From: Alteromonas sp. RKMC-009
GTDB lineage: Bacteria > Pseudomonadota > Gammaproteobacteria > Enterobacterales > Alteromonadaceae
Length of the DNA: 64,000 nucleotides
Reading direction: 5' to 3'
NCBI RefSeq assembly: GCF_003584565.2
Contig: NZ_CP031010.1
Span: 1,736,001 to 1,800,000, forward strand
Part shown: in pieces, positions 9,212 to 20,100 of the stretch
Numbering within the stretch: the first letter of the stretch is position 1
Layout of the letters: every line of letters starts with the position of its first letter
Made by a program: the position numbers and the translations under genes
Notes under the pieces: model-generated
Told to the model about the DNA's origin: nothing
The model's input: the letters and a program-made list of their open reading frames with translations, nothing else
The model's database searches: none

Positions 9212-11962
9212 TCAGTCAAAATAAGGTGTTTGCTTTTTGAACGATGACAGGTCGCTGAGCAATCTGTCCTGAGGTACGTCGATACCTTTGAATTTACCGG
9301 GGGCAAACAATACCAGTTCGCCGAACAAGCTTCGTTTGGCCAGCGCGTTGGCGTAGTCCTGTATATCGGTAAAAGACAGTCTGCAAATCAGGTCGGCAAG
9401 CTTACTGTTCCTGTCAAAACCATGGTCCTGAATGCCCAGGCTTACCCACAGCCTTTGCGATTTCATCGACAGTGATAAATCTCGCTCTTCCATCTGTTTT
9501 AGCAGATTCTTTTGAATGGTTGACCAGTAGAAGCGGTAAAAATCGATTTCATTAAGTTGCTCAAACAGAAAGGAGGTCATTTCTTTAAGCAAAACTTCCG
9601 GTTCGTGAGACGGACTTTGAATGTAGAAAGCCATACCCGGATGCTGGTTATGAGGCACATAGCCTGTGCCAACCACGTACCCGAGTTGCTTTTCTGTTCT
9701 GAGTACATTGAAAAACGGGGCGGCGAGCATTTGTTCCAGCACCATACACATGGCGGTGTCTTTCAGGCTGTTACCGGGCGCCTGCAGATAAAGTACTACT
9801 GCCGCGTCATCGTGTTCACATATGACTTCGTGATAGAGGGCTTCGCCAACAGGTAATTGGGTCACAGCGCGGGACAATGGCTGACAACCGGCGCCGGGGC
9901 AGGCACCTTTTAAATGCTCTGCAAAGGTAGAGGCTTCTTCTGCCGGCCAGTTGCCATGCATAAAGCTCTCAACGAAATATTTATCCAGCGCCTGCCGGCA
10001 AATGTCTGTCATATCTTCGAAAGAACATTCACGGACTGCCTTTAACAGTTCCACCGGCGCTTGGGTATTGCGCTGAACAATTACGCTGAGCCGTGAAAAC
10101 AACCGGTTGGTAGGCTTATTCATCAGGGCATTTTCAAGGGTCTGAATTTGCATGGCTTTCAGACGCTCAAACTGGGAAGCTTCAGGCATAAATTGATGGA
10201 TAGTTTCCAGCAGCTGACCAGCCAGCTTGACCTGATGATTTGAAAATCCCCGGGTATGGAGGGTAAAACCAGCCTGATGTCCGTAAATCCGGTAATGCAG
10301 GCCGGCAATTTCTGCGCGGTAATATTTCGCCTGCAAATGGTCATTCAGCGCTGCAAGCCAGATACGTTTTGCCGCTACTGCAATCAGGTTGTCATTAAAT
10401 GCAGGTGCATCGAAAGAAATATAAATATCGCCTTTCGGGCTGTGGAACTGGTTGTCCTGCGCAAACCAGAATGCGAAATGTTCTTCTCTGACCAGCGCCT
10501 TAGGCAGTAAATAATCATCGCCCGGAATAGTAAGGTGGTAATCATCACCCAGATAAGGATTGGGCGGAGGTAACTGTAAACCGTCGTAAGCTTCCGGCTC
10601 TGCCAGCTTGTGCAATAAGTCTTCAGGCAGGGGACGCATCTGATAACGGGCGTTATAGTGCCGGCATACCGAATCTGTGGGAAGGTCAGGCGCAATCATT
10701 TTTACCCGCATTGTATGGGGGGTAAAAAAGGACAGTGCGTGTTCCAGCTTCTGCTTGTCAAAACTGTCGATAATGATTCTGAAGAGCTTTATTTCTTCGC
10801 TGTCGAAGGTGAACAGATGCTGGGAATATTCACAAACAATACTTTGCAGCTTGGGATTCTCTTCATACTGATAAGCCAGTGCGCCAAGATGCGCTTTTTC
10901 CTGATACCGCCACTTCTCATCAATACTGTTTTTAATGAGCCTGACGAATGCGAATAAGGCTTCAAGTATGCTGTCTCTGTTATTCAGACCTTCTTCGGTT
11001 AACTGAAAGCTGACATTGAAATCTTTAAAGTCATCGCCTTCAATCCCGCTGCCTGCTATCAGATTGGTGACCCAGTTTTTGGCCTTCAGACAGGCCAGTA
11101 AGCTGCCTTCACCTTCATCGCCGATGAGATGACTTAAATAGTTAAGCGGTTTGGTGCGGTAATCCAGATGGAGTCCGGGCAGAGCAAAGGTGACAATCAT
11201 CCGCCGCGCGGTTTGCAACGGAATGATATTAATATCTACCGCAAGTTGTTCTTCGTTATAGAGTGGCGGCCATTCTTTTGGCGCTTCTTCACCCTGACGG
11301 AATGCACTGAAGCTCTGCTGAGTCAGTTCCAGCACATCTTCCGGATCTTCACTGGTAAAAATGGCCAGGCACATATTGCTGGCAGTGTAGTACTGACAAT
11401 GATAATCGTGTAACGCTTTATGCAGTTCGTCTTCCGGTAAAGAGCGGAAAATATTGGCATTGCCTACAGAAAATTTACTGAAGGGATGGGCCGGATTCGC
11501 GGTTTCTTTATGGATTTGATAAAGACGGCGCAAATCATCTTTACGTTTAAATTGAAATTCCGCCTCGATAGCGTTGATTTCTTTATCCAGAGTGTCTTTA
11601 TCTAACAAAGGGAGTCTGAGCATATCTGCAAAAGCGGGAAGAATGCGTTTGAGTTCCGCGCTTCTGCAATGAAAATGGTAATTAGCAAACTCAGTGCCGG
11701 TCCAGGCGTTGATACTGCCGCCTGCACTGTCCACCATATCGTTAATACTGTTGGCCTTGGGCAAGTGGCGACTGCCCAGAAACATCATGTGCTCGAGGAG
11801 GTGAGATAAACCTTCACACTGTTCGGGATCATAAAAATGGCCGGCACGGACAGACATGGAAACATAGGTGGAGGGTGTCAGTTCATGCTGGTAAATCATG
11901 ACCCGCAGGCCATTTGGAAGCGTATGGAAAGTGGCTTTTTCCAGGTTCAGTGGTGTTGTCAA
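9212..11962 (-). CDS. Insulinase/pitrilysin family (M16) zinc metalloprotease
   Basis: A 916-residue M16A peptidase, close in size to pitrilysin (protease III), which degrades small peptides. The inverted zinc motif HLLEH lies at residues 54-58, and the third ligand is probably Glu135 in NAIEAEFQ, spaced as in pitrilysin. The C-terminal inactive homologous half contains the substrate-contact type segment LRTEKQLGYVVGTGY. No clear signal peptide is seen at the N-terminus, unlike E. coli pitrilysin, so a cytoplasmic location is possible. The start codon is TTG with GAGAG six bases upstream. It is divergent from sixA. Confidence 0.88.
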   Translation of the reverse strand: MTTPLNLEKATFHTLPNGLRVMIYQHELTPSTYVSMSVRAGHFYDPEQCEGLSHLLEHMMFLGSRHLPKANSINDMVDSAGGSINAWTGTEFANYHFHCRSAELKRILPAFADMLRLPLLDKDTLDKEINAIEAEFQFKRKDDLRRLYQIHKETANPAHPFSKFSVGNANIFRSLPEDELHKALHDYHCQYYTASNMCLAIFTSEDPEDVLELTQQSFSAFRQGEEAPKEWPPLYNEEQLAVDINIIPLQTARRMIVTFALPGLHLDYRTKPLNYLSHLIGDEGEGSLLACLKAKNWVTNLIAGSGIEGDDFKDFNVSFQLTEEGLNNRDSILEALFAFVRLIKNSIDEKWRYQEKAHLGALAYQYEENPKLQSIVCEYSQHLFTFDSEEIKLFRIIIDSFDKQKLEHALSFFTPHTMRVKMIAPDLPTDSVCRHYNARYQMRPLPEDLLHKLAEPEAYDGLQLPPPNPYLGDDYHLTIPGDDYLLPKALVREEHFAFWFAQDNQFHSPKGDIYISFDAPAFNDNLIAVAAKRIWLAALNDHLQAKYYRAEIAGLHYRIYGHQAGFTLHTRGFSNHQVKLAGQLLETIHQFMPEASQFERLKAMQIQTLENALMNKPTNRLFSRLSVIVQRNTQAPVELLKAVRECSFEDMTDICRQALDKYFVESFMHGNWPAEEASTFAEHLKGACPGAGCQPLSRAVTQLPVGEALYHEVICEHDDAAVVLYLQAPGNSLKDTAMCMVLEQMLAAPFFNVLRTEKQLGYVVGTGYVPHNQHPGMAFYIQSPSHEPEVLLKEMTSFLFEQLNEIDFYRFYWSTIQKNLLKQMEERDLSLSMKSQRLWVSLGIQDHGFDRNSKLADLICRLSFTDIQDYANALAKRSLFGELVLFAPGKFKGIDVPQDRLLSDLSSFKKQTPYFD

Positions 11963-12138
11963 AATGCTCTCTTTATTTATGTTTTTTACTGCATTTCTTA
12001 AAAGGTAACTTTCCGGCGCTTGCGCTTCCTGAATTGATTACTCGTCCGTATCACCTAAAGTCTTACATATTTATACTAGGCTAGTCTTTTCCGGTCTGCT
12101 ATGGTTACAGTGTAGTCTTTCATCATATTCATTAAACT

Positions 12139-12651
12139 ATGCCACGTCAAAATTCCAACGCCGACATTTTATTGTTTATCATGCGCCACGGTGAGGCGGA
12201 ATCATTACGGGTTGATGATAAAAGCCGGCAGCTTACCGATTATGGAAGGGCTCAGGCATCAGTCAGTGCTAACTGGCTTATTGATAACTACTGCCCGGAC
12301 CGGCAAATAGATCTGGCTCTCATCAGTCCTTACCGCCGTGCTCGTCAAACATTTGACATGGTTAGTCTGGATATCAGTGCTAATAAAACGGAGTTGTGTG
12401 AAGACATTATTCCGGAAGGCAATCCAAAACTCGCACACGACTATGTAGACACCCTGTTCACCGCCACGCAGAGCAGAAGTCAGCCTGTTGAACGTATGCT
12501 ACTGGTCAGTCACATGCCCTTTGTCAGTTACTTTCTTGATGAAGTGTGTGTCATACCCAGTAACAGCCTGTTTGCCACCGCTTCAGTTGCTGTTGTCCGT
12601 TATAATGTGCAGAAACAGCATGGCGAACTGCTCGCACATTTCCAGGGGTAA
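12139..12651 (+). CDS. sixA: Phosphohistidine phosphatase SixA
   Basis: SixA removes phosphate from histidine residues of phosphotransfer domains and of nitrogen-PTS proteins in E. coli. The 170-residue protein belongs to the histidine phosphatase superfamily: FIMRHGEAES carries the catalytic Arg-His-Gly at residues 16-18, LISPYRRARQT carries the second arginine pair, and LLVSHMPFVSYF supplies the second histidine. Length is close to E. coli SixA (161). It has its own divergent promoter region shared with the M16 protease. Confidence 0.88.
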   Translation: MPRQNSNADILLFIMRHGEAESLRVDDKSRQLTDYGRAQASVSANWLIDNYCPDRQIDLALISPYRRARQTFDMVSLDISANKTELCEDIIPEGNPKLAHDYVDTLFTATQSRSQPVERMLLVSHMPFVSYFLDEVCVIPSNSLFATASVAVVRYNVQKQHGELLAHFQG

Positions 12652-12772
12652 CCCTAAGCCAAAGATTCTTAAGGCTTTCTCAATAAAATCAAAAAAATGC
12701 TTCAGAAGTTGGTTTATTAACCGATATACAGGTTAGTGAGAGTGTAACCAGCTGCGCAGGGCAGTATTCCTA

Positions 12773-12961
12773 ATGACGACCAAATCTATTCCGGATTTGC
12801 TCCGTCGATCTCTGGAGAGTCATATGGCGGAAGCCGATCTCAGAGATGATGAGGAGCTAAAAGATATCCTAGGCAAACTGAATGTGTTGTCGGGTAAAGT
12901 TGCTGCGGCGAAAGCGCAGGTACTGGCCCGCAGAGCGCAGGCCAAAGAGAAATCAGAGTAA
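12773..12961 (+). CDS. Small hypothetical protein, predicted helical
   Basis: Unrecognised 62-residue protein, strongly charged, with an acidic middle (EADLRDDEELKDIL) and an alanine/lysine/arginine-rich tail (AAAKAQVLARRAQAKEKSE) typical of a long helix or coiled coil. The ATG at 12773 has only a weak GGGCAG upstream. An internal ATG at 12824, preceded by TGGAGAG, would give 45 residues and is a fair alternative. It ends one base before the stop of yfjD on the other strand. Confidence 0.45.
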   Translation: MTTKSIPDLLRRSLESHMAEADLRDDEELKDILGKLNVLSGKVAAAKAQVLARRAQAKEKSE

Positions 12962-12962
12962 A

Positions 12963-14258
12963 TTAAATATCTGAAGCGTTATCCCGTGGCTCAGTGAAGT
13001 ATTCGGGTAGGATACGCACAGTTTTCACCATGTTGTCTTTTATATCCACGATCTCCATAGGATAACCGGCGAGACGCACACTGACCTGATTTTCCGGAAT
13101 TTCTTCCAGATACTCCAGAATTAGACCGTTAAGGGTTTTCGGGCCGTCAACAGGCAACTTCCAGTCCATTTCCTTGTTTAAATCACGCACGTTGGCACTG
13201 CCATCTACCAGCACACTGCCATCCTGCTGAATGTTCGCTTCTTTACTGTGGTCCGGCACCATGGACGTGGTGAAGTCACCGATGATTTCTTCAAGAATAT
13301 CTTCCAGCGTGACCAGGCCCATAATATCGCCGTACTCATCGACCACCAGAGCAATACGTTCTTTTTCTGCCTGGAATTTGTACATCAGAGTATGCAGCGG
13401 GGTGGACTCCGGTGTGAAGTAAATTTCACGCACTGCGCGTAGCAAACTCGATTTGGTGAATTGATCTTTTGATAACAGACGAAGGGCATCGCGACAATGC
13501 ACAAAGCCCACAGCATCATCAATGCTGTCACGATAAAGAAGTACACGGGTATGCTGGGCATGGGTAAGTTGCTTCTGGATTTTCTTCCAGTCATCGTTGA
13601 TATCAATTGCGACAATCTCTGCTCTGGGAACCATGATATCTTCGGCGGTGACATTCTCTAAATCAAGAATACCCACCAGCATGTCCTGGTGCTTTTTCGG
13701 TATCATCGTACCGGCCTCGTATACCACCGTCCGTAATTCCTCCCGGCTCAGGGAGTCATCGTTACCATTTGTCGGGTTGATCCGAAGCAGAAATAAAATA
13801 CTGTTGGTGATGGAATTGATGAGTGCAACAAACGGATAAAGTACAAATAGCAGAGGTAGCAGAATGACTGAGCTCGGGAACGCGACTTTTTCAGGGTACA
13901 ACGCCGCCAGTGTTTTCGGGGTTACTTCGGCAAATATCAGCAGGACCAGGGTAAGACCAAATGTGGTTGCAAAAAATCCCCAGTAATCGCCAAACAGACG
14001 GGTGCAGATAATCGTTGCGATAGAAGACGCCGCAATATTAACCAGGTTGTTACCAATCAGGATCAGGCCGATAAGACGGTCAGGACGTTCAAGTAACTTT
14101 TGCACCCGTAAAGCTGCACGGTTACCTTCGTTTTGCAAGTGTTTGAGCCGATAACGGTTTATCGACATCATGCCTGTTTCAGAGCTTGAGAAATAGGCAG
14201 ATAAAAAAATCAGCACGCCAAGTGCAATAAATAGCGTACTCGTTGATATGTCGTCCAA
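12963..14258 (-). CDS. yfjD: CNNM/CorC-type membrane protein YfjD (DUF21-CBS-CorC_HlyC)
   Basis: A 431-residue member of the CNNM/CorB family, linked to magnesium and cobalt export or homeostasis in the inner membrane. The N-terminal DUF21 part (about 1-180) has several membrane helices and the SSSETGMMSINRYRLKHL signature. A CBS-domain pair follows (about 200-325, ending VVDEYGDIMGLVTLEDILEEIIGD), then a CorC_HlyC domain with DGSANVRDLNK. The start is a TTG with AAGGA upstream. It lies next to ypjD, the same neighbourhood as in E. coli (yfjD, ypjD, ffh). Confidence 0.87.
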   Translation of the reverse strand: MDDISTSTLFIALGVLIFLSAYFSSSETGMMSINRYRLKHLQNEGNRAALRVQKLLERPDRLIGLILIGNNLVNIAASSIATIICTRLFGDYWGFFATTFGLTLVLLIFAEVTPKTLAALYPEKVAFPSSVILLPLLFVLYPFVALINSITNSILFLLRINPTNGNDDSLSREELRTVVYEAGTMIPKKHQDMLVGILDLENVTAEDIMVPRAEIVAIDINDDWKKIQKQLTHAQHTRVLLYRDSIDDAVGFVHCRDALRLLSKDQFTKSSLLRAVREIYFTPESTPLHTLMYKFQAEKERIALVVDEYGDIMGLVTLEDILEEIIGDFTTSMVPDHSKEANIQQDGSVLVDGSANVRDLNKEMDWKLPVDGPKTLNGLILEYLEEIPENQVSVRLAGYPMEIVDIKDNMVKTVRILPEYFTEPRDNASDI

Positions 14259-14396
14259 AAATCCGGGTTCCTTTACCTGTGTGGACTATCCAATTTAGTT
14301 ATTCAGACAGCGGGTTTCAAGTGTAAGTTAATGAATCTTTATTATAACTGGTCTTTTTCGGGCATTTTATCTGCATTTTAAGACATTAAGAAGCCT

Positions 14397-15188
14397 TTAA
14401 AGCAGTATTTCTCTGACGAAGCGGCTTCCAAAATAGGCGAGTGTGAGCAGCATCAGACCAATAACGGTGAGTACGATAACTTGTTTGCCGCGCCAGCCCC
14501 AAATGTGCTGACCGGTAAGCAGGACAATATAAACTGCCAGGGCAATTATCGACAGGACAGTTTTATGGGCATACATGGTACTGAACATATTGTCGAGGAA
14601 GACGAACCCGCTTACCAGCGATAAAATCAGCAGGAATGTGCCGACAAGCAGTAGCTTAAACAACATGCCCTCTACCAGCATTAACGGAGGTAGCGGCGAA
14701 TTCAGCAGAGATGCGCCTTTCTGTTTCAGCTTAAACGTAATAAACGACATTTGCAGCGCGTAAAGAAAAGCGATCACCAGCGTGCCGTAGGCAAATAACG
14801 AAAGGGTAATGTGGATAACCAGACCAGGCTGCATTTCTATGTGCATGATATGACTGACCGGCAGTACCTGAGCGGCCGCAATTGTCATCGCAGAAAACCC
14901 AAACACCACGGGCAGCAGAATGATATTAGGCATGACCGATGCGCTGATAAGCATAGATACAGTGATGAGCCAGGATACCAGTGACAATACATTGGTAATA
15001 CTCATGTTCTGGCCAGGGGCAATAACAATGGCCTGTGACAGGTAGCAAATATGGGCAGCCGCACCTGCCAGAGACAGGACCATTGCCAGTTTCTTGTTTG
15101 GTGTTTGCTGATTGACAATCTTGCCCATCAAAAGAAAAGCGGCAGCAAGATAAAAAATTATGCCGGCAACGGCAAATACGGTGGTCAT
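14397..15188 (-). CDS. ypjD: Inner membrane protein YpjD, cytochrome c assembly (CcsA-like) family
   Basis: A 263-residue polytopic membrane protein with about eight hydrophobic segments and the family core MHIEMQPGLVIHITLSLFAYGTLVIAF, the histidine-containing region seen in CcsA/CcmF-like proteins. YpjD itself has no firm biochemical role that I know. I prefer the ATG at 15188, giving exactly the E. coli YpjD length; the frame extends upstream to 15278 but that adds a polar, cysteine-containing N-terminus. It is divergent from ffh, an arrangement conserved in gammaproteobacteria. Confidence 0.85.
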   Translation of the reverse strand: MTTVFAVAGIIFYLAAAFLLMGKIVNQQTPNKKLAMVLSLAGAAAHICYLSQAIVIAPGQNMSITNVLSLVSWLITVSMLISASVMPNIILLPVVFGFSAMTIAAAQVLPVSHIMHIEMQPGLVIHITLSLFAYGTLVIAFLYALQMSFITFKLKQKGASLLNSPLPPLMLVEGMLFKLLLVGTFLLILSLVSGFVFLDNMFSTMYAHKTVLSIIALAVYIVLLTGQHIWGWRGKQVIVLTVIGLMLLTLAYFGSRFVREILL

Positions 15189-15337
15189 CCCAATTCCTGT
15201 ACGAAGGGGTGCTGTGTGACTTTTTCCTGCACCCGTTTTACTGGCTGTATTGATACTGCAAGTGCAAAGGAAATTCAACCAGAACCATTGTTTTTACACA
15301 GATTAAGACAATATAAACAGAGAAACACATATCAAGG

Positions 15338-15366
15338 TTCGTTGTGAACGCCTTTTTCGCTATAAT
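15338..15366 (+). promoter_or_regulatory. Predicted ffh promoter
   Basis: A perfect -10 box TATAAT at 15361-15366 lies 40 bases before ffh. The best -35 at 17 bases spacing is the weak TTCGTT at 15338-15343. The -10 call is much firmer than the -35. Confidence 0.5.
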
Positions 15367-15406
15367 GGCGGGAATAATGAGTTAACCGATTTGAAGAAGC
15401 TGCCTT

Positions 15407-16801
15407 ATGTTTGAGAATTTATCTGAACGCCTTGGTCAGACGTTACGCAACGTCAGCGGCCGTGGCAGACTGACCGAAGACAACATTAAAGACACGCTCA
15501 GGGAAGTGCGCATGGCACTGCTTGAGGCGGACGTTGCCTTACCGGTAGTCAAAGAATTTGTCGCCCAGGTCAAGGCCCGTGCTGTAGGCACAGAGGTGAC
15601 CAAAGCTCTGAAGCCCGGTCAGGTCTTCATAAAAATAGTGCAGTCTGAACTTGAGTCTGTCATGGGGGAGGCCAATGAAAAGCTGAACCTTTCTGCCCAG
15701 CCTCCGGCTGTTGTCCTGATGGCAGGTTTGCAGGGTGCCGGTAAAACCACCAGTGTGGGTAAACTGGCTAAATATCTTACTGAGCGCGAAAAGAAAAAAG
15801 TGCTGGTGGTCAGTGCGGATATTTATCGTCCTGCGGCAATCAAGCAGTTGGAAACACTGGCTACAGATGTGGGTGTGGGTTTCCATCCTTCCTCTATTGA
15901 ACAAAAGCCCATTGATATTGTTAACGGCGCCATCGATGCGGCGAAAAAACAATTTTACGATGTACTTTTAGTGGATACAGCCGGTCGTTTGCACGTTGAT
16001 GCAGACATGATGGATGAAATCAAAGCGCTTCACGCTGCGGTTAAACCTGTAGAAACCTTGTTCGTGGTAGATGCCATGACCGGTCAGGATGCGGCAAATA
16101 CAGCGAAAGCCTTCAATGATGCATTACCGCTTACCGGTGTGATCCTGACTAAAGCCGACGGTGATGCCCGTGGTGGTGCCGCGTTGTCGGTGCGTCAAAT
16201 CACCGGCAAACCTATCAAGTTCATTGGTATGGGTGAAAAGGTTGATGCCCTTGAGCCGTTCCATCCCGAGCGTATTGCCTCGCGCATTCTGGGGATGGGT
16301 GATGTACTCAGCCTGATTGAAGAAGTTGAGCGTAAAGTTGATAAAGACAAAGCGCAGAAACTGGCGAAGAAAGTTCAGAAAGGCAAAGGTTTTGACCTTC
16401 AGGACTTTAAAGAGCAGCTTGAACAGATGCGCAATATGGGCGGCATGATGGGTCTCATGGACAAGTTGCCGGGTATGGGCGGCATGGCTGACAAAATTAA
16501 AGATCAGGCCAATGAAAAGCAGTTCAATCAGATGGAAGCCATTATCAACTCAATGACGCCGGCTGAACGTGAGCGTCCTGACATGATCAAAGGCTCCCGT
16601 AAACGTCGTATTGCTGCCGGTTCCGGTACGCAAATTCAGGATGTTAACCGTCTGCTGAAGCAATTCACCCAAATGCAAAAAATGATGAAGAAAATGTCCG
16701 GCGGCGGCATGAAGAAAATGATGCGCCAGATGAAGGGTATGATGCCTCCGGGTGGAATGGGTGGCATGGGCGGTGGCGGCGGAATGTTCCCGCCACGGTA
16801 A
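15407..16801 (+). CDS. ffh: Signal recognition particle protein Ffh
   Basis: Ffh is the GTPase of the signal recognition particle; it binds 4.5S RNA and signal sequences of nascent membrane proteins and docks on FtsY. The 464-residue protein shows the N domain (1-90), the G domain with GLQGAGKTTS (about 107), DTAGRLH and TKADGDARGG, and a methionine-rich M domain (about 330 onward, MMKKMSGGGMKKMMRQMKG pattern) ending in a glycine/methionine tail. The RNA-binding segment GSRKRRIAAGSG is present. A terminator follows directly, so ffh is not co-transcribed with rpsP here. Confidence 0.98.
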   Translation: MFENLSERLGQTLRNVSGRGRLTEDNIKDTLREVRMALLEADVALPVVKEFVAQVKARAVGTEVTKALKPGQVFIKIVQSELESVMGEANEKLNLSAQPPAVVLMAGLQGAGKTTSVGKLAKYLTEREKKKVLVVSADIYRPAAIKQLETLATDVGVGFHPSSIEQKPIDIVNGAIDAAKKQFYDVLLVDTAGRLHVDADMMDEIKALHAAVKPVETLFVVDAMTGQDAANTAKAFNDALPLTGVILTKADGDARGGAALSVRQITGKPIKFIGMGEKVDALEPFHPERIASRILGMGDVLSLIEEVERKVDKDKAQKLAKKVQKGKGFDLQDFKEQLEQMRNMGGMMGLMDKLPGMGGMADKIKDQANEKQFNQMEAIINSMTPAERERPDMIKGSRKRRIAAGSGTQIQDVNRLLKQFTQMQKMMKKMSGGGMKKMMRQMKGMMPPGGMGGMGGGGGMFPPR

Positions 16802-16818
16802 GCTACAGGGATAAAACG

Positions 16819-16848
16819 AAAAAGAGACGGCATGCCGTCTCTTTTTTT
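16819..16848 (+). terminator. Rho-independent terminator after ffh
   Basis: Stem AAAAAGAGACGGCA / TGCCGTCTCTTTTT with a T run, 17 bases after the ffh stop. Confidence 0.92.
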
Positions 16849-17159
16849 GTGGCGGGGGACTAACTGCACTGTTTGATATTCACTCAAACAGTGCACCGGA
16901 ATACCGACAAAATCACATCCACACTGGGCAATTTTGCCAATTCATAATACACTGCTACCCCGCTTAAACGATGGATATCGCTGGCGACAGGGATGCCTTG
17001 AAGAAAAGGTTCGGGCCAGACTCTTTGCAGGCCGGAATGCTGGTTTGCAATGCCTGACATATTTCCCCTCCCGACAGCGGTATAACAATTTCAGCAAGAC
17101 GCATACCGGCGGTCACGACGATAACAAAAAAGATATGCCGGTACGAAGACAGGATTATT
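16849..17159. other. Intergenic region between ffh and the condensin-like operon
   Basis: About 310 bases without a convincing gene. It holds a perfect inverted repeat with 12-base arms at 16865-16895 and a smaller palindrome GGCAA-TT-TTGCC at 16927-16938. I could not find a good sigma-70 promoter pair, although this must contain the start of transcription for the operon that follows. Short open frames here overlap the next gene and look like chance. Confidence 0.6.
16865..16895. repeat. Perfect 12-base inverted repeat
   Basis: TGCACTGTTTGA and its exact complement TCAAACAGTGCA flank a seven-base loop. There is no T run after it, so it is not a classical terminator; it could be an RNA hairpin or a protein-binding site. 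Confidence 0.7.
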
Positions 17160-20100
17160 ATGGCTGGTTTAAAACGCATCATTCTTATTGATACCCACCT
17201 GCCGGGTGTCGTTGAACTCAAACTGGATGGACATACCAATATTTGCGGTACCAATGCATCCGGCAAAACCACCTTGCAGCGACTTATTCCCGTATTTTAC
17301 GGCGAGTATCCCAGCCGCGTTGTACCGGCCACCCGGGACAGCTTTGAGCGCTGGTATTTACCCCGCACATCCAGTTTTATTATTTACGAATTCACCCGTG
17401 CTGAAGGGGATTTATGTCAGGCGGTATTGAGTTCTAACGGGACTGGGGTTAATTACCGCTTTATCGGTAAACCTTTTGATATCGACGATTACCTGCTGCC
17501 GCAAAAAAACGGTAAACGGGTGAGTATCAGCAGCGCCGAGCTTGCCAGAGCGATGAAACGCAACAACGTGCTGGTAACCAGTTTACTGACCACAAAAGAC
17601 TTCCGTGCCATATTGCAAAACGATCACGGTGTACTGAACCAGAGCAGCAATGCACGGGAACTCTTGGGTTACGCCCGTATTTTCAGTTTGTGTCAGCCTA
17701 ATTTGCATGTACGTCACATCGAGAAGCTGGCTAAAGCCGTGCATTCTAAAGAAGGCAAGATGGAAACCATCAAGGCCATGATTGCCGCTATTCTGGAAGA
17801 AGACGGTGTGCAGCCGCCTACGTCAAATTTAAGCCGCAACCGTGTGGATGACTGGCTGCGTGAATGTCAACTCATCAAGCAGTTTGATCGTATCCGCCCC
17901 GAGTTTGCCAAACTTGAACAGGCCGATATGGCGCTGGGAACGACAGAGAAGCAGCTTGGCGGTTTAAAGCAGTTGTTTGAGGCGGATAAGAGTCATTTAT
18001 CGGCGGCTGTTGAAACGGCTAAAAACCAGCTGGAAGAGAATCAGTTCCAGCGCAAGCAAAATGATAACCAGTGGTCTGAGACCCGCGACACGCTCAATCA
18101 GACGGTGTCATCTGCCCGCGCGGACGTAGAAAAATACACCTCGGAACTGGATGCCGTGGAAGAGGAATTCCAGAGCTGGCAGGAACAGGACATTGAACAG
18201 TTAAAAGAAGATGTGGCAAATCTCGGGCAGTGGCAGAACGAGCTGGAACTGGTATCCGGCCGGTATACCTTGTTGACTGAAAAACATCAGGATATTGAGT
18301 CCACATTTAACCGCCGTATTGCTGAACTGGGTGAAAAGCTCAGTATGAACCTGGAGCAGCTTTCAGCCAGCCGTCAGGAAGCGGCAGATAAACGTAGTGA
18401 TCTGCAGCAGAAAGAGCGTGATGCATTGCAAAACATCCGCGACGATTATGCACAGCAAATTCAATCGTTAAATCACGCACATCAAAACGCCCTCAGCGAC
18501 CTGAAAGTTGCAGAAGCCGAACTGAAAGCCGGTCTGAATAACGCCGGTTACAACGAGTTTGAGCAGTCTCAGCTTGATTTACTGGATGCCGCAATAAAAG
18601 AAGCCAGTATCAATGAAGATGCTGCGCGCAGCGAGTATCGTCAGGCACAGCAGGCCCATAGTCAGGCGGTACTGCACCGTCAGTCAGCCTCATCGGCACT
18701 GGATAAAGCCCGCAACCAGCATCAGGCACAGGAAAAGCAGGTTGATGGTATCAATCAGCTCCTGTACCCCGGGGAAGGTTCCTTGCTGGAGTTTCTCCGT
18801 GGCAACCTGGATAACTGGGAACATACGCTGGGTAAGGTCGTGCGTCCCGAATTGCTGGAGCGCAAAGATCTCGTTCCCCAACTGGCTGAAGGTGAAAGCC
18901 TGTTTGGTATTAAGCTGGCACTGGAAGCACTGGACACGCCGGAATATGCCCATACTGAACAGGAGCTTAAAGCCCGTTTAAGTGCTGCAGAAGAATCTCT
19001 GGCGCTGGCGTTAGCGGCACAAAACGAGTGTGAAGCGGTATTGTCGAAAGCCAACGAAGACGTGCGTAACGCTGAGCTGGCGATGACCCAGAAAGATAAC
19101 GCTGTACGCAGTGCAGAAGCCACCCGTAAGCGTGCCCAGCAGGATCGTGATGCAGTACTGAGTGAATATCAGCAGGCGTTGTCGGCCCGCAAACAGAAAG
19201 CGCGCAGCAAACTGGATGATAACGTTCAGGCCAGAAAACAGCTGGTGGCACAGTTTGAACTTGACCGCGATGAGATTAAAGATCAGCAACGGGAAGCCGA
19301 AACGGAGCACAGCTTCCACTGGCAGCAGCTGATTGCTGACACTGATGCCCGTATCAGTCAGCTTGATTCAGACATGCGTAAAGCCAGAGACAATGCGGCA
19401 AAAGACCGTCGTGACACTGAGCAGTGGCTGGAAAATGAGCTGAATAACCGCGGCGTGGATGTGGATGAAATCGGTGAGATGAAAAAGCGCATTAAAGTGC
19501 TTAAAGAAGATATCTACCGCACAGAAACTCATCGTCATAAAGTTGCTGACTACGAACGCTGGTATCAGACGGTGTTCACCGGTCACAAAGTTGCCTGGCA
19601 AAACAGCCTGGCGAAAGCCCGTAAGTCACTGGCCGAATCTGAGCGCGAACTGGCTGCAAAACAAACCGTGTACCGGGAAACGCGGGAGCAGCTCAAAGAT
19701 CAGCATGGTCAGTTAGAGTCAGCGCTGAAAACCTCATCGGAGCAATATGAGCAGGTGGTTAACTTTGCTAAATCGCTGGCAAAAATTGCCCTGCCGGCGG
19801 TACAGGCCGAAGAGGCTGTACGCCATGATGAGTTATCCATTAATCAACGCTTATCTCAGGTGCAGAGTGCCCTGCAGGAGCGCGAAGGCTTGATGTCTGA
19901 TGTGAAAGCTTATGTTGAACGCTTTGATCAGCTTATCGCCGCGCAGGCGGGAACCGGTTTGTCAGATACCTGGGAACGGGCCCGTGAAGAATGTGCCGTG
20001 ATGAACGCCCAGGGTGTGAAGAGCGTTGACCACCGGCGCATGGTCGGCCATCTGGCGCAATTGCTGAATGTTATTGTGCCGCAGAAATTACAGGGCCTGA

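Noticed and set aside
15539..15952. 137-codon open frame opposite ffh
   Set aside because: Antisense shadow of a highly conserved gene.
16934..17191. 85-codon open frame before the condensin-like operon
   Set aside because: It overlaps the SMC-like gene start, has no ribosome binding site and no recognisable sequence.
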